Source: Armatimonadota bacterium
GTDB lineage: Bacteria; Sysuimicrobiota; Sysuimicrobiia; Sysuimicrobiales; Humicultoraceae
Assembly: GCA_031459715.1 (NCBI GenBank)
Contig: JAVKIA010000020.1
Span: forward strand, 1-44,203
Length of the DNA: 44,203 nt
Direction: 5' to 3'
Shown: positions 1-8,965 of the stretch, one piece after another
How the letters are laid out: each line of letters begins with the position of its first letter
Numbering within the stretch: position 1 is the stretch's first letter
The notes under the pieces: model-generated
Seen by the model: only the letters and a program-made list of their open reading frames with translations
What the model was told of the DNA's origin: nothing
The model's database searches: none
Made by a program: the position numbers and the translations under genes

Positions 1-248
1 TTCTGGCTTCCTGCAGGCGCCGGGGGTACTGCGATGACAGAGCGGGCCTGCCATCTCTCGACTGGACGAGAGGGGGCCGAGCCTCTGCATCGCCCGTGGT
101 AGGCCCCTCCGGATCCCTCAATACCATAACCGAACCCCGCTCCTTTGCCCCGCTGTTTCCTTCACCAGGCGTCGCGGTGAGAGGGTGCTGAGAGAGACGA
201 CGGTTATCCTTCCGGGCGACATCCTCAGGCAGAGAGGCTTCCACGCAG
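1..248. other. Window edge, no gene recognised
   Basis: I see no convincing coding frame in these bases: codon third positions are mixed and no protein-like translation emerges. The stretch may be the upstream part of the next gene's control region or the tail of a gene outside the window. No tRNA, riboswitch core or insertion sequence end was recognised. Confidence 0.4.
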
Positions 249-1106
249 GTGCTCCGACGCCGGTCTGCAAGAGGGCAACAAGGCCCCCCGCGGGTGATTG
301 CCGGTACGCTGTGGCTGCGCCAACCGCCTGCTCCCTCTGATGCCTGGGACCTGCTGGCCGTCCTTCGGTCGGCCGGTCCGGCCTATACCCCGATCTGGTT
401 CAGGGCCACCGGGATGGCCACGGCCAGGGTAGTGGGGCGGCGGAGTGAGTCGCTGGTGGTGGAGTACCTGGCGCACGGCCATGAGATCGAGCTGCTGCGC
501 CGGGCGGGCACCGTTCCCCGGCGCCTCCTCCACAGCGTCTTCGCGCACAGGCTGCCCTCCGTCCACCTCTACGGACCGGCACTGACCTCGCCGGCGGAGG
601 CGCTGGCCTTTATCCACCTGGTGCGGGCGCTCAGCGATGTCCTGCACCCTCTGGCGGGCGTGTTCGATGAGCATGCCGGAGATGAGTGGAGTCACGCCAA
701 CGACAAAGGTGACGCGAACGTCGGAGGCCGCGCCAAGGCCAAAGACTACGGGAACGTTAGAGACCGCAAGAATAGCCCGGGTGCGCCCAGCCTCCCGGTG
801 GACCGCAACTCTGCGGCCCACCCCGACCCGGGGGAGCGGCGGGTGCATGGCCTTCCCGCCTGGCTCACCCTGGTAGGAGGAGATCGGGTCACCGCGATCG
901 GCGCCAGCCGCCTGCTCATGGCGCCGGTGTATCTGATTGACCCACTGGACGATGGGGGGCTCCTGATTGCCGCCACACCCTTGCCCCGGGAGGCGTGCGC
1001 AAACGCCGGCCGTCGGTCCGGGGCGCGGGCGCCGCTGCTCCCTGAGCAGGGGTGGTGGCCGGGGGCCCCCCTCCTCGGCGCGGAGGAGCTCCTCCCGGCC
1101 AGGTAG
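249..1106 (+). CDS. Hypothetical protein upstream of mraZ
   Basis: Not recognised. The frame encodes 285 residues from a GTG; a second GTG at 294 is an alternative start. Residues about 15-140 (containing VIAGTLWLR, TPIWFRATG and AFIHLVRALSDVL) and about 205-245 (HGLPAWLTLVGG, LLMAPVYLIDPLDDGG) look like folded protein with GC-rich third positions. They are joined by a polar, charged stretch at about 145-200 that looks like a disordered linker. No signal peptide, membrane segment or catalytic motif is visible. The C-terminal 40 residues are low-complexity and lie over palindromic GC-rich DNA, so the true end of the folded part is unclear. It precedes the dcw cluster in the same orientation but is 315 bp from mraZ, so co-transcription is not implied. 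A long antisense frame over the same bases has the composition of a shadow. Confidence 0.5.
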   Translation: MLRRRSARGQQGPPRVIAGTLWLRQPPAPSDAWDLLAVLRSAGPAYTPIWFRATGMATARVVGRRSESLVVEYLAHGHEIELLRRAGTVPRRLLHSVFAHRLPSVHLYGPALTSPAEALAFIHLVRALSDVLHPLAGVFDEHAGDEWSHANDKGDANVGGRAKAKDYGNVRDRKNSPGAPSLPVDRNSAAHPDPGERRVHGLPAWLTLVGGDRVTAIGASRLLMAPVYLIDPLDDGGLLIAATPLPREACANAGRRSGARAPLLPEQGWWPGAPLLGAEELLPAR

Positions 1107-1384
1107 CGGCGTCCGGAGCCGCAGTCTGGGCGGCGGCCCCGGGGCCTGCTGCCGGTCGTCTCTCCTCGGTCGGACTCTTCTCCGCCGGCTCTCCGGTCCC
1201 TATTTTCCCCATTTTGTAGTCGCACGTGAGGTATCCCCCCACCGCTAGTGGTCAGCGCGTCGGCCGGTGGAGGGAGATGGCCGCCGGAGACCGGCGGGCG
1301 CAGATCCGCGCCGCATCGGGGTTTTCGCGCTCGATCCAAAAATTCGTGCGCCACCGGGAAGGACTTTGCGCCGAGGCGGAGAAC
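1107..1384. other. Intergenic region before mraZ with GC-rich inverted repeat
   Basis: No gene is seen between the upstream hypothetical gene and mraZ, although a frame stays open from 1248 into mraZ. An imperfect inverted repeat at 1129-1153 (GGCGGCGGCCCC facing GGGGCCTGCTGCC) follows the upstream stop and could end its transcript, but it has no T tract. A short T-rich patch lies at about 1201-1217 and an A+T patch at about 1334-1345. The mraZ promoter should lie here or in the repeats that follow; I cannot place a convincing -35/-10 pair. Confidence 0.4.
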
Positions 1385-1421
1385 GTGGGAGGTTAGTGGA
1401 GTAAAGTGGGGAATAGTGGGG
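1385..1421 (+). promoter_or_regulatory. MraZ box array (four direct repeats)
   Basis: Four direct repeats, GTGGGA (1385), GTGGAG (1396), GTGGGG (1406) and GTGGGG (1416), are spaced 11, 10 and 10 bp, i.e. one per helical turn. MraZ is known to bind TGGG-type direct repeats with about 10-bp periodicity upstream of its own gene, so this is the expected autoregulatory operator. The last repeat abuts the mraZ ATG at 1422, so the array also covers the ribosome binding region. TAAAGT at 1402-1407 is a possible -10 inside the array (inference). Confidence 0.75.
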
Positions 1422-1841
1422 ATGCTCCGTGGCGAGTTCCGCTACACCCTGGACGAGAAGGGACGGGTCGTGCTCCCGCCTCCGTTCCGCCGCGAGCTGG
1501 GGGCGACGGTCATCGTCACGCGGGGGTTCGACCACTGCATCTGGGTGTACTCCAAGAAAGGGTGGGCGGGCGTAGAGAGGGTGCTGCGCGGGCTGCCACT
1601 GCGGGAGCGGGATTTTCAGCGCTTCCTCTTCGCCGCGGCGCGGGATGTGGAGGTGGACCGGCAGGGCCGGATCACCCTTCCGGAGACGCTGCGGGAGTAT
1701 GCGGCGATCGACCGGGAAGTGGTGGTGACGGGCATGGGCACCCGCCTTGAGATCTGGAGCGAGGCGCGGTGGAAGGAGGTCGTGACCCGGATCCAGCGTC
1801 AGGCTGTGGAGATCGCGGAAAAGATCGACGTCAGCCTCTAG
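1422..1841 (+). CDS. mraZ: Transcriptional regulator MraZ
   Basis: A 139-residue member of the MraZ family, which regulates the dcw operon by binding direct repeats upstream of it. Two SpoVT-AbrB swapped-hairpin repeats are visible: the first contains TLDEKGRVVLP at residues 9-19, the second DVEVDRQGRITLP at about 75-87. Length matches the usual 140-150 residues. The ATG at 1422 is chosen because translation then begins MLRGEFRYTLDEKGR as in the family; the frame remains open upstream to 1248, but that part has no homology-like character and contains the operator. It is the first gene of the cluster, 87 bp before rsmH. Confidence 0.95.
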   Translation: MLRGEFRYTLDEKGRVVLPPPFRRELGATVIVTRGFDHCIWVYSKKGWAGVERVLRGLPLRERDFQRFLFAAARDVEVDRQGRITLPETLREYAAIDREVVVTGMGTRLEIWSEARWKEVVTRIQRQAVEIAEKIDVSL

Positions 1842-2885
<1,044 letters not shown>

Positions 2886-3009
2886 GTGAGGGCGGGTGCT
2901 CGGTCTTCGCGCCTCCATTCGCAGCATTGCATCAGACCTTCGGCCTGAGCACCTCCGGCAGCCGAGCGCCCGCCCGCTGTCCTCACACGCGTGCCCGGGC
3001 GGTGCAGCC

Positions 3010-3471
3010 ATGATGGCTACGCAGCGCCGCGCCCGCGTCTACCCTGTGGTCGTGCCGGACCGGCGGCTGCGGGAGCGGCCCACCCCGCGCCGCCGGTTCC
3101 GGCGAAATCCGATGGCCGCAGCCATGGTGGTGGCGGCCCTGGCGATCCTTCCCGCGCTCCTCTACGTCTACCAGCGTACAGAGGCGGCGGCGACCGGTTA
3201 CACCATCCTCCGACTCCAGCGCGAGCTCGCCCGTCTGGAGAGCGAGCACGCGCGCCTACAGGCCACCGTCTCCGTCCTGAGGTCGCCGCAGCGGATCGAG
3301 CGCATCGCCATGAGAGAGCTTGGCATGGTGCCGCCCCGCCAGCGCCAGCTCGCCGCCATCACCACGGCTCCGGCCGTCGTCGCCTCCCCGGCGCCGCCAC
3401 GCTCCCTGGCTGAGCGCCTGGGAGCGTGGCTAGGGTTCGGCGAAGCCCAGGCACGCGAGCTGGAGCGATGA
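3010..3471 (+). CDS. ftsL: Cell division protein FtsL/DivIC-type
   Basis: Small bitopic divisome protein of 153 residues that would pair with FtsB/DivIC and FtsQ to position and activate FtsW/FtsI. A basic cytoplasmic N-terminus (RRFRRNP) precedes one membrane helix at about residues 36-55, followed by a heptad-like coiled coil at 62-92 (ILRLQRELARLESEHARLQ) and the FtsL-like IERIAMRELGMVPP. A Pro/Ala-rich tail follows. Identification rests on architecture plus position between rsmH and ftsI, as FtsL sequences diverge strongly. The frame is open back to GTG 2896, but codon use there looks non-coding, so tandem ATGs at 3010/3013 are preferred. Its TGA overlaps the ftsI start (ATGA). Confidence 0.85.
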   Translation: MMATQRRARVYPVVVPDRRLRERPTPRRRFRRNPMAAAMVVAALAILPALLYVYQRTEAAATGYTILRLQRELARLESEHARLQATVSVLRSPQRIERIAMRELGMVPPRQRQLAAITTAPAVVASPAPPRSLAERLGAWLGFGEAQARELER

Positions 3472-5279
3472 CGCGACGCCCCACCGGGCGGTCGCGTCTG
3501 CGTCTGCAGCGCGCCCGGCCGCGTGCTGCCCCGTCCCCGCGACGTCCCCCTGTAACGGCCGCGCAGTTGCAGCAGGCCGTACGGCGTCGCATCCTGGTGC
3601 TCTTCGTCCTCCTCCTTTTCGCCCAGGGCCTGCTGCTTGGCCGCCTCATCTACATCCAGGGCACTCAGGCCGGGTACCTGCAGCGGCTGGCGCTCAACCA
3701 GCAGCTGGAAGCCTTTTCCCTGCCCAGCCAGCGTGGCCGGATCTTCGACCGTACCGGACGCCCCCTGGTGACCAACGTGGAAGCGGAGTCGGTCTTCGCC
3801 GTCCCCCGGGCCATCCCCGATGCGCGGGCCTTCGCCCGTCGTGTGGCGCCGCTGCTGCAGCTGGATCCGCAGGAGGTCGAGCGGAGGCTGGAACCCGGTC
3901 TGTACTTCGCGTGGCTGAGGCGCAAGGTCAGCCCCCAGATGGCAGCGGCGCTGCGCGCCCTGCGGCTGGAGGGACAGGTGGGGTTCCTGCGCGAGGAGCG
4001 GCGCGCCTATCCCAACGGTACGCTGGCCGCACACCTCCTGGGATTTGTCGGCGTGGACAATCAAGGGTTGGCCGGCGTGGAACTGGCCTACGATGCCACC
4101 CTGCGGGGACACCCGGGAAAGGTGGTGACGGGCCGGGATGCGGTGGGCCGACCTCTGGTGGAGACCCAGCGGCTGGCTGCACCCCCGATGGATGGGGCCG
4201 ACCTGGTGCTGACCATTGACCAAGTGGTACAGCACATTGCCGAGCGGGAGCTGCAGAAGGGGGTGCAGGAAAGCGGCGCAGCGCGGGGCACGGTCCTGGC
4301 CATCGACCCGCGGACGGGGGAGGTGCTGGCGCTGGCGGCGGTGCCGTCCTTCGATCCGGGCGCCTTCCAGCGGGTCCCTCCCCAGCGCTGGGTCAACCGG
4401 CCTATCAGCGAGGTGTACGAGCCCGGGTCGACCTTCAAGGTGATCACGGTGGCCGCAGCCCTGGACGCGGGCCGGGTGACGCTGGCGGACCGGTTCGACT
4501 GTCCGCCCTTCCTGCAGGTGGGGGCGCACCGCATCCGTGACGTCCACCGGTCCTGCACCACGACCCAGACCCTGACCGACATCATCCGTCATTCATCCAA
4601 CGTGGGGGCCGCTCAGGTGGCGGCCCGGCTGGGCAGGCAGACGTTTTACGACTACATCCGCCGCTTCGGCTTCGGCACGGCCACGGGCATTGACCTGCCC
4701 GGGGAAGCCCCCGGGATCATCCGCCCGCCCCAGGAGTGGCTGGGGCCGAGCCTGCAGACCATCGGCTTCGGGCAGGGGATCTCCGCCACGCCGCTGCAGC
4801 TGCTGGTGGCGGCCTCCGCGCTGGCCAACGGCGGCGTGCTGGTACGGCCGCACGTAGTACGCATGGTGCGTGACCGCGAGGGACGGTTGCTGCAGGCCGT
4901 AGGCACCCCTCCCGGACGTCGCGTCATCGCCGCGGAGGTGGCTGCGGCGGTGTTGAGAATGATGATCCGTGTGGTAGAGGACGGCACGGGGAAGCTGGCG
5001 GCCGTTCCGGGCTATGTGGTCGCGGGGAAGACGGGGACGGCGCAGATTCCGGCGCCGCAGGGCGGCTACTTCGCAGGCCGCTACATCAGCTCGTTCCTTG
5101 GGTTCGCTCCCGTTCCCCATCCCCGGCTGGCCGTCCTGGTGGTGCTGGAGGAGCCCCGGGGCGCCTACTTCGGGGGTGCCGTGGCCGCGCCGGTCTTCCG
5201 CGCCATCGTTGAGGCGGCGCTGTGGTACCTGCGCGTGCCGCCAAGCGCATCGGCGCCCCTCCCGCCGAGCGCGCCCTGA
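3468..5279 (+). CDS. ftsI: Septal peptidoglycan transpeptidase FtsI (class B PBP)
   Basis: Class B penicillin-binding protein, 603 residues, that crosslinks septal peptidoglycan with FtsW. A short arginine-rich cytoplasmic tail and one membrane anchor (ILVLFVLLLFAQGLLLGRLI) are followed by the PBP dimerisation domain (RGRIFDRTGRPL onward) and the transpeptidase domain. The catalytic triad motifs are present: S321-T-F-K324, S376-S-N378 and K521-T-G523. No PASTA domains follow; the protein ends shortly after the transpeptidase fold with a Pro-rich tail. The ATG at 3468 overlaps the ftsL stop by 4 nt, implying coupled translation. Position after ftsL favours FtsI over the elongation or sporulation paralogues. 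Confidence 0.95.
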   Translation: MTRRPTGRSRLRLQRARPRAAPSPRRPPVTAAQLQQAVRRRILVLFVLLLFAQGLLLGRLIYIQGTQAGYLQRLALNQQLEAFSLPSQRGRIFDRTGRPLVTNVEAESVFAVPRAIPDARAFARRVAPLLQLDPQEVERRLEPGLYFAWLRRKVSPQMAAALRALRLEGQVGFLREERRAYPNGTLAAHLLGFVGVDNQGLAGVELAYDATLRGHPGKVVTGRDAVGRPLVETQRLAAPPMDGADLVLTIDQVVQHIAERELQKGVQESGAARGTVLAIDPRTGEVLALAAVPSFDPGAFQRVPPQRWVNRPISEVYEPGSTFKVITVAAALDAGRVTLADRFDCPPFLQVGAHRIRDVHRSCTTTQTLTDIIRHSSNVGAAQVAARLGRQTFYDYIRRFGFGTATGIDLPGEAPGIIRPPQEWLGPSLQTIGFGQGISATPLQLLVAASALANGGVLVRPHVVRMVRDREGRLLQAVGTPPGRRVIAAEVAAAVLRMMIRVVEDGTGKLAAVPGYVVAGKTGTAQIPAPQGGYFAGRYISSFLGFAPVPHPRLAVLVVLEEPRGAYFGGAVAAPVFRAIVEAALWYLRVPPSASAPLPPSAP

Positions 5280-5311
5280 CCGGGGCGTGCCGTGGTCGCG
5301 CGGCACCGGTC

Positions 5312-5317
5312 TATAAT
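5312..5317 (+). promoter_or_regulatory. Perfect -10 hexamer for a probable leaderless transcript
   Basis: TATAAT occurs at 5312-5317, the only perfect consensus -10 noticed in the gene spacers here, in very GC-rich surroundings. Six bases separate it from the GTG start of the MFS gene at 5324, so transcription would begin at or next to the start codon. No -35 match is evident 16-18 bp upstream. This spacing is typical of leaderless mRNAs in high-GC bacteria, and the MFS start has no purine-rich Shine-Dalgarno sequence. Confidence 0.6.
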
Positions 5318-5323
5318 GGTCGG

Positions 5324-6496
5324 GTGAACCGGCCGCTGCTGGTCATCTTCCTGACCATCCTGGTCAACCTCATCGGCTTTGGCATCATCATCCCGCTGCT
5401 GCCCTTCTACAGCCAGGCGCTGGGCGCTTCGCCCCTGGTCATCGGGTTGCTGTTCGCCTCGTTCTCGCTGGCGCAACTGGTGGCCGGGCCCATCCTGGGG
5501 GACCTCTCCGACCGCTGGGGCCGCCGGCCGGTGCTGCTGCTCAGCCTGCTGGGGACAGCGGCCAGCTTCACCCTCCTGGCGGTGGCCCGCAGTGTCGCCG
5601 TGCTCTTCCTGGCGCGCATTGTCGACGGCCTCTCCGGGGGCAACATTTCCACCGCACGGGCCTATATCGGGGACATCACCCGAGAGGAGGACCGGGCGCG
5701 GGGGTTTGGGTTGATCGGCGCAGCCTTCGGGCTGGGGTTCATCCTGGGGCCGGCGCTGGCGGCAGGGCTGGGGCACATCGGTTACAGCGCCCCGGCGTGG
5801 GCTGCAGCGGCGCTGGCCCTTGGCGCGGCTGGCCTGGCCTGGCGCTGGCTTCCCGAGACGGTGCATCGGGTGGCGGCGGGTCGGGGCGCACCCTGGCGGG
5901 CCCTCCCCGGGCTGTTGCGCCATCCCCGCCTGGGTCCCCTCCTGTTCATCGATCTGACCTTCTGGTCCGCGCAGGCCATCTACCAGACGACTTTCGCCCT
6001 CTTCGGCGCCCGCCGGTTTGGCTTCGGCGTGCCCCAGACCGGAGCGCTGCTGGCCGGGGTGAGCGCACTCGGCGTGGTGGTGCAGGTGGGCTTCGTGGGT
6101 CCGGTGGTACGACTCCTGGGAGAGTGGCGGGCGCTGGCCCTGGGGCTCCTCCTGGCCGCTGTGGGCCTGGGTACCGCCGCGGCCAGTCACACGCTGGGAG
6201 TGCTCCTCCTGGGTCTGCTGCCCGCCGGAACGGGCATCGCTCTGGCGATCCCCTCGCTCACCAGCCTGCTCAGCCGCACCGCCGATCCCCAGACGCAGGG
6301 ACGGGTGCAGGGGGTAGCCAGCGCGCTGGAGAGCCTGGGGCGCACCGTCGGTCCGGTCTGGGGTAACGGTACCCTGCAGGCGGCGGGGGAAGGGGCGGCT
6401 TTCGGCTCCGGTGCGGTGGTGATGGGCGCGCTCGCCGCCGCCGTCTGGGCCACCCAGCAGGCGGCGCGCCGCGAGCGGGCCCGGGCCTGGAGGTGA
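5324..6496 (+). CDS. MFS transporter, DHA1/TetA-like
   Basis: A 390-residue major facilitator superfamily protein with about 12 hydrophobic segments. The MFS motif A is clear between the second and third helices (GDLSDRWGRRPVLLL). The following part (ARIVDGLSGGNISTARAYIGD, split by helix ends) and FGLGFILGPALA resemble the TetA/drug:H+ antiporter branch. The substrate cannot be read from sequence. The GTG at 5324 is chosen because the first helix begins directly after it (PLLVIFLTILVNLIGFGIII); it sits six bases after a TATAAT box, and the open frame upstream overlaps ftsI. It interrupts the ftsI-murE order and is followed after 4 nt by the FAH-family gene, so the two are probably a unit. Confidence 0.88.
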   Translation: MNRPLLVIFLTILVNLIGFGIIIPLLPFYSQALGASPLVIGLLFASFSLAQLVAGPILGDLSDRWGRRPVLLLSLLGTAASFTLLAVARSVAVLFLARIVDGLSGGNISTARAYIGDITREEDRARGFGLIGAAFGLGFILGPALAAGLGHIGYSAPAWAAAALALGAAGLAWRWLPETVHRVAAGRGAPWRALPGLLRHPRLGPLLFIDLTFWSAQAIYQTTFALFGARRFGFGVPQTGALLAGVSALGVVVQVGFVGPVVRLLGEWRALALGLLLAAVGLGTAAASHTLGVLLLGLLPAGTGIALAIPSLTSLLSRTADPQTQGRVQGVASALESLGRTVGPVWGNGTLQAAGEGAAFGSGAVVMGALAAAVWATQQAARRERARAWR

Positions 6497-6500
6497 GTGC

Positions 6501-7451
6501 ATGCTGTTCCTGACCTACGCCGGCGCCCAGGGGCCCCGCCTGGGCGTCCTGGTCGACGAGCTGGTCTACGATCTCCCGGCGCTGTACCGGCGCCTGGTGC
6601 GGCAAGAGGGGAAGACGCCGCAGGGGGCCATCCCCACCGACCTGGTGAGCTTCATCGAGCGCAGCTCGGTGGTGCTAGTACGGCGGCTGCTGGCGCTGGT
6701 CCGCGCATTGCCCCCAGCCAGCCGGCGCGCGCTGGCCCGCCCGCTGCGCGCGGTGACCCTGATGGCCCCCATCCCCCGGCCGCGCAAGAACATCTTCTGC
6801 GTCGGCCGCAATTACCCGGCGCACATCCGCGAAGCCGCAGTCCCTCCTCCCCAGCAGCCCGTGTGGTTCACCAAGCCGCCCACCGCTGTCATCGGGCCCT
6901 TCGCCCCCATCCTCTACCCTGCTGCCACCCGGGCCCTGGACTACGAGGTGGAGCTGGTAGTGGTGATAGGGCGGCGGGGGCGGAACATACCGCGGGAGCA
7001 CGCGCTGGAGTACGTCTTCGGGTACACGGTGATGAACGACGTAACTGCCCGCGACCTGCAGCGTGAGCGCGGCCAGTGGTTCAAGGGCAAGAGCCTGGAC
7101 ACCTTCGCTCCCCTGGGCCCCTGGGTGGTGCACCGCTCGGCGCTGCCGCAACCGCAGCGGCTGATGGTGCGGGCGCGGGTCAACGGTGAGCTACGCCAGG
7201 AGGCCTCCACCGCCGAGATGATCTTTCCACTTGAGGCGCTGATTGCGGACCTCTCGCGGGGGATGACCCTGGAGCCCGGGGACCTGATCGCCACGGGCAC
7301 ACCGGGTGGCGTGGGGATGGGGTTTCAGCCGCCGCGCTACCTGCAGGTTGGCGACGTGGTAGAGGTTGAAGTGGAGGGTATCGGGGTTCTGCGCAACCCG
7401 GTGCAGGCGGCGCCGGGTCAGGCGGAGCGCATGGTGAGGGAGAAGCTGTGA
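6501..7451 (+). CDS. Fumarylacetoacetate hydrolase (FAH) family protein
   Basis: A 316-residue enzyme of the FAH/2-hydroxyhepta-2,4-diene-1,7-dioate isomerase superfamily, metal-dependent C-C hydrolases, decarboxylases or isomerases acting on diketo acids. An N-terminal lobe (LFLTYAGAQGPRLGVLVD) precedes the catalytic domain with NIFCVGRNYPAH, the metal-ligand strand LDYEVELVVVIG, GYTVMNDVTARDLQ, KSLDTFAPLGPWVV and LIATGTPGGVGMG. The exact reaction cannot be assigned. Start at ATG 6501 is supported by GGAGGTGA at 6489-6496, which itself contains the stop codon of the MFS gene, so translation is coupled. Its stop overlaps the murE start (GTGA). There is no functional link to wall synthesis that I know of. 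Confidence 0.9.
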   Translation: MLFLTYAGAQGPRLGVLVDELVYDLPALYRRLVRQEGKTPQGAIPTDLVSFIERSSVVLVRRLLALVRALPPASRRALARPLRAVTLMAPIPRPRKNIFCVGRNYPAHIREAAVPPPQQPVWFTKPPTAVIGPFAPILYPAATRALDYEVELVVVIGRRGRNIPREHALEYVFGYTVMNDVTARDLQRERGQWFKGKSLDTFAPLGPWVVHRSALPQPQRLMVRARVNGELRQEASTAEMIFPLEALIADLSRGMTLEPGDLIATGTPGGVGMGFQPPRYLQVGDVVEVEVEGIGVLRNPVQAAPGQAERMVREKL

Positions 7452-8965
7452 AGAGTGTCCCCCTTTCCGCTCTCCTGGCCGCCCTCCCCGGGTGTACCGT
7501 CAGGGGGGATGTGCGGCGGACTATTACGGGGATCGCCTATCACTCCAACCGGGTGCAGCCCGGGTTTCTCTTTGCCGCCATCCACGGTACCCGCCACGAC
7601 GGCCACGCATTCGTCCCGGAGGCCCTGCGCCGGGGTGCTGTTGCGTTGCTGGTGCAGCAGCCGGTGGCAGCGCCGCTTCAGGTTCCGCAGATACTGGTGG
7701 CCGACACCCGCGCCGCCCTGGGCGCGCTGGCCGCCGCCTTCTACGGCCACCCCGCGGAAGCGTTGACCGTCATTGGAGTCACCGGCACTAACGGCAAAGG
7801 GGTGACCACGTTCTTCATCGACGCGATCCTCAAGGGAGCCGGCTACCGCAGCGCCATCATCGGGACCATGGGAGCGTGGACCCCCGGGGGGTTCGTGGAG
7901 ACCGACCGCACCACGCCGGAGGCGCCCGACCTGCAGCGCCTGCTGGCCGGCCTGCGCGACCAGGGGGTGACCCACGTGGCCATGGAGGTGGCCTCCCACG
8001 CGCTGGCGTTGCATCGGGTGCACGGGACCCGCTTCCGGGTCGCGGTCTTCACCAACCTGACACCCGACCACCTGGACTTCCACGGCACGTGGGAGGCCTA
8101 CCTGGAGGCGAAGCGCCGGCTCTTTGCCCTGGTGGACCCCCGGGGGTGGAGCGTGATCAATGCCGACGATCCTGCGGGGGAGGAGATGGCCCGGGCCAGC
8201 CGGGCTCCGGTGCGCCGCTACGCCGGGCAACGCGGGTGGCTCTCTGCTCCTCCCGGGGTGGACCTGTGGGCGGAGGAAGTGGTGCTGGGCCTGGAGGGAT
8301 GCACCTTCCGCGCCACCACATCGCAGGGCTCCTGTCCGGTCCGGCTGCCCATCGGCGGCGCCTTCAACGTGGCCAACGCCCTGGCCGCGCTGGCCACCGG
8401 GCTGGCCCTGGAGATCCCGCTGGAGGTCGGGGCGGCGGCGCTGGAGACGGTGCGCGGGGTCCCCGGTCGTTTCGAGCCGGTGCGGGAAGGGCAGGACTTC
8501 GCCGTCATCGTGGACTACGCCCACACGCCCGACGGCCTGGAGAACGTGCTGCGCACGGCGCGGCAGATCACGCGCGGAAGGGTCATTGTGGTGTTCGGCT
8601 GCGGCGGCGACCGCGACCGGGCCAAGCGGCCCCTGATGGGGCGGCTGGCCGCGGAGCTGGCGGACTTCGCCGTCGTCACCTCGGACAACCCGCGCAGCGA
8701 AGAGCCCCGGGCGATCATTGAGGAGATCCTCCAGGGCGTGCGGGCAACGGGAGAGGGGCTGCGCCGCGCCCGAGTGGCGGTTGAACCGGACCGCCGCGCG
8801 GCGATTCACTGCGCCGTCTCCACCGCCACCACGGGGGATGTGGTGATCATTGCGGGGAAGGGGCACGAAACCACCCAGGAGGTCCTGGGGGTGCGACACC
8901 CCTTCGACGACCGGGTCGTCGCCCGCGAGGCCCTGCGGGCCCGGCGGGGGTGCGCGGCGCCATGA
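7448..8965 (+). CDS. murE: UDP-MurNAc-tripeptide synthetase MurE (meso-DAP type)
   Basis: Mur ligase that adds the third amino acid to UDP-MurNAc-L-Ala-D-Glu. The 505-residue product has the N-terminal MurE domain (SNRVQPGFLFAAIHG), the ATP-binding central domain (VTGTNGKGVTT), the HLDFHGT motif with a likely carbamylated lysine K222 in YLEAKRRL, and the C-terminal domain with DYAHTPDGLENVL and GCGGDRDRAKRP. D413-N-P-R416 is the motif that selects meso-diaminopimelate rather than lysine. Odd feature: the P-loop reads GKG (K117, G118) where the family has GKT, although T120-T121 follow. GTG start overlaps the FAH gene stop; its stop overlaps murF (ATGA). Confidence 0.95.
   Translation: MKSVPLSALLAALPGCTVRGDVRRTITGIAYHSNRVQPGFLFAAIHGTRHDGHAFVPEALRRGAVALLVQQPVAAPLQVPQILVADTRAALGALAAAFYGHPAEALTVIGVTGTNGKGVTTFFIDAILKGAGYRSAIIGTMGAWTPGGFVETDRTTPEAPDLQRLLAGLRDQGVTHVAMEVASHALALHRVHGTRFRVAVFTNLTPDHLDFHGTWEAYLEAKRRLFALVDPRGWSVINADDPAGEEMARASRAPVRRYAGQRGWLSAPPGVDLWAEEVVLGLEGCTFRATTSQGSCPVRLPIGGAFNVANALAALATGLALEIPLEVGAAALETVRGVPGRFEPVREGQDFAVIVDYAHTPDGLENVLRTARQITRGRVIVVFGCGGDRDRAKRPLMGRLAAELADFAVVTSDNPRSEEPRAIIEEILQGVRATGEGLRRARVAVEPDRRAAIHCAVSTATTGDVVIIAGKGHETTQEVLGVRHPFDDRVVAREALRARRGCAAP

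Noticed and set aside
191-225. CTGAGAGA resembling a TPP riboswitch (THI box) element
   Set aside because: The rest of the conserved THI box (ACCTGATC, GGATAATACC-like segment) is absent and no thiamine gene follows.
1061-1095. GGGGGCCCCC and GGAGGAGCTCCTCC palindromes as regulatory sites
   Set aside because: They lie inside the low-complexity end of the upstream gene and such palindromes are common by chance at this GC content.
2896-3009. N-terminal extension of ftsL from GTG 2896
   Set aside because: Codon third positions look random and the residues do not resemble an FtsL N-terminus; tandem ATGs at 3010/3013 fit better.
3198-4592. Long antisense frame over ftsI (464 codons), and similar long minus-strand frames over murE, murF and the MFS gene
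   Set aside because: GC-rich coding DNA opens long antisense frames; their translations are rich in Arg, Gly, His and Pro with no domain motifs, while the sense frames are clear families.
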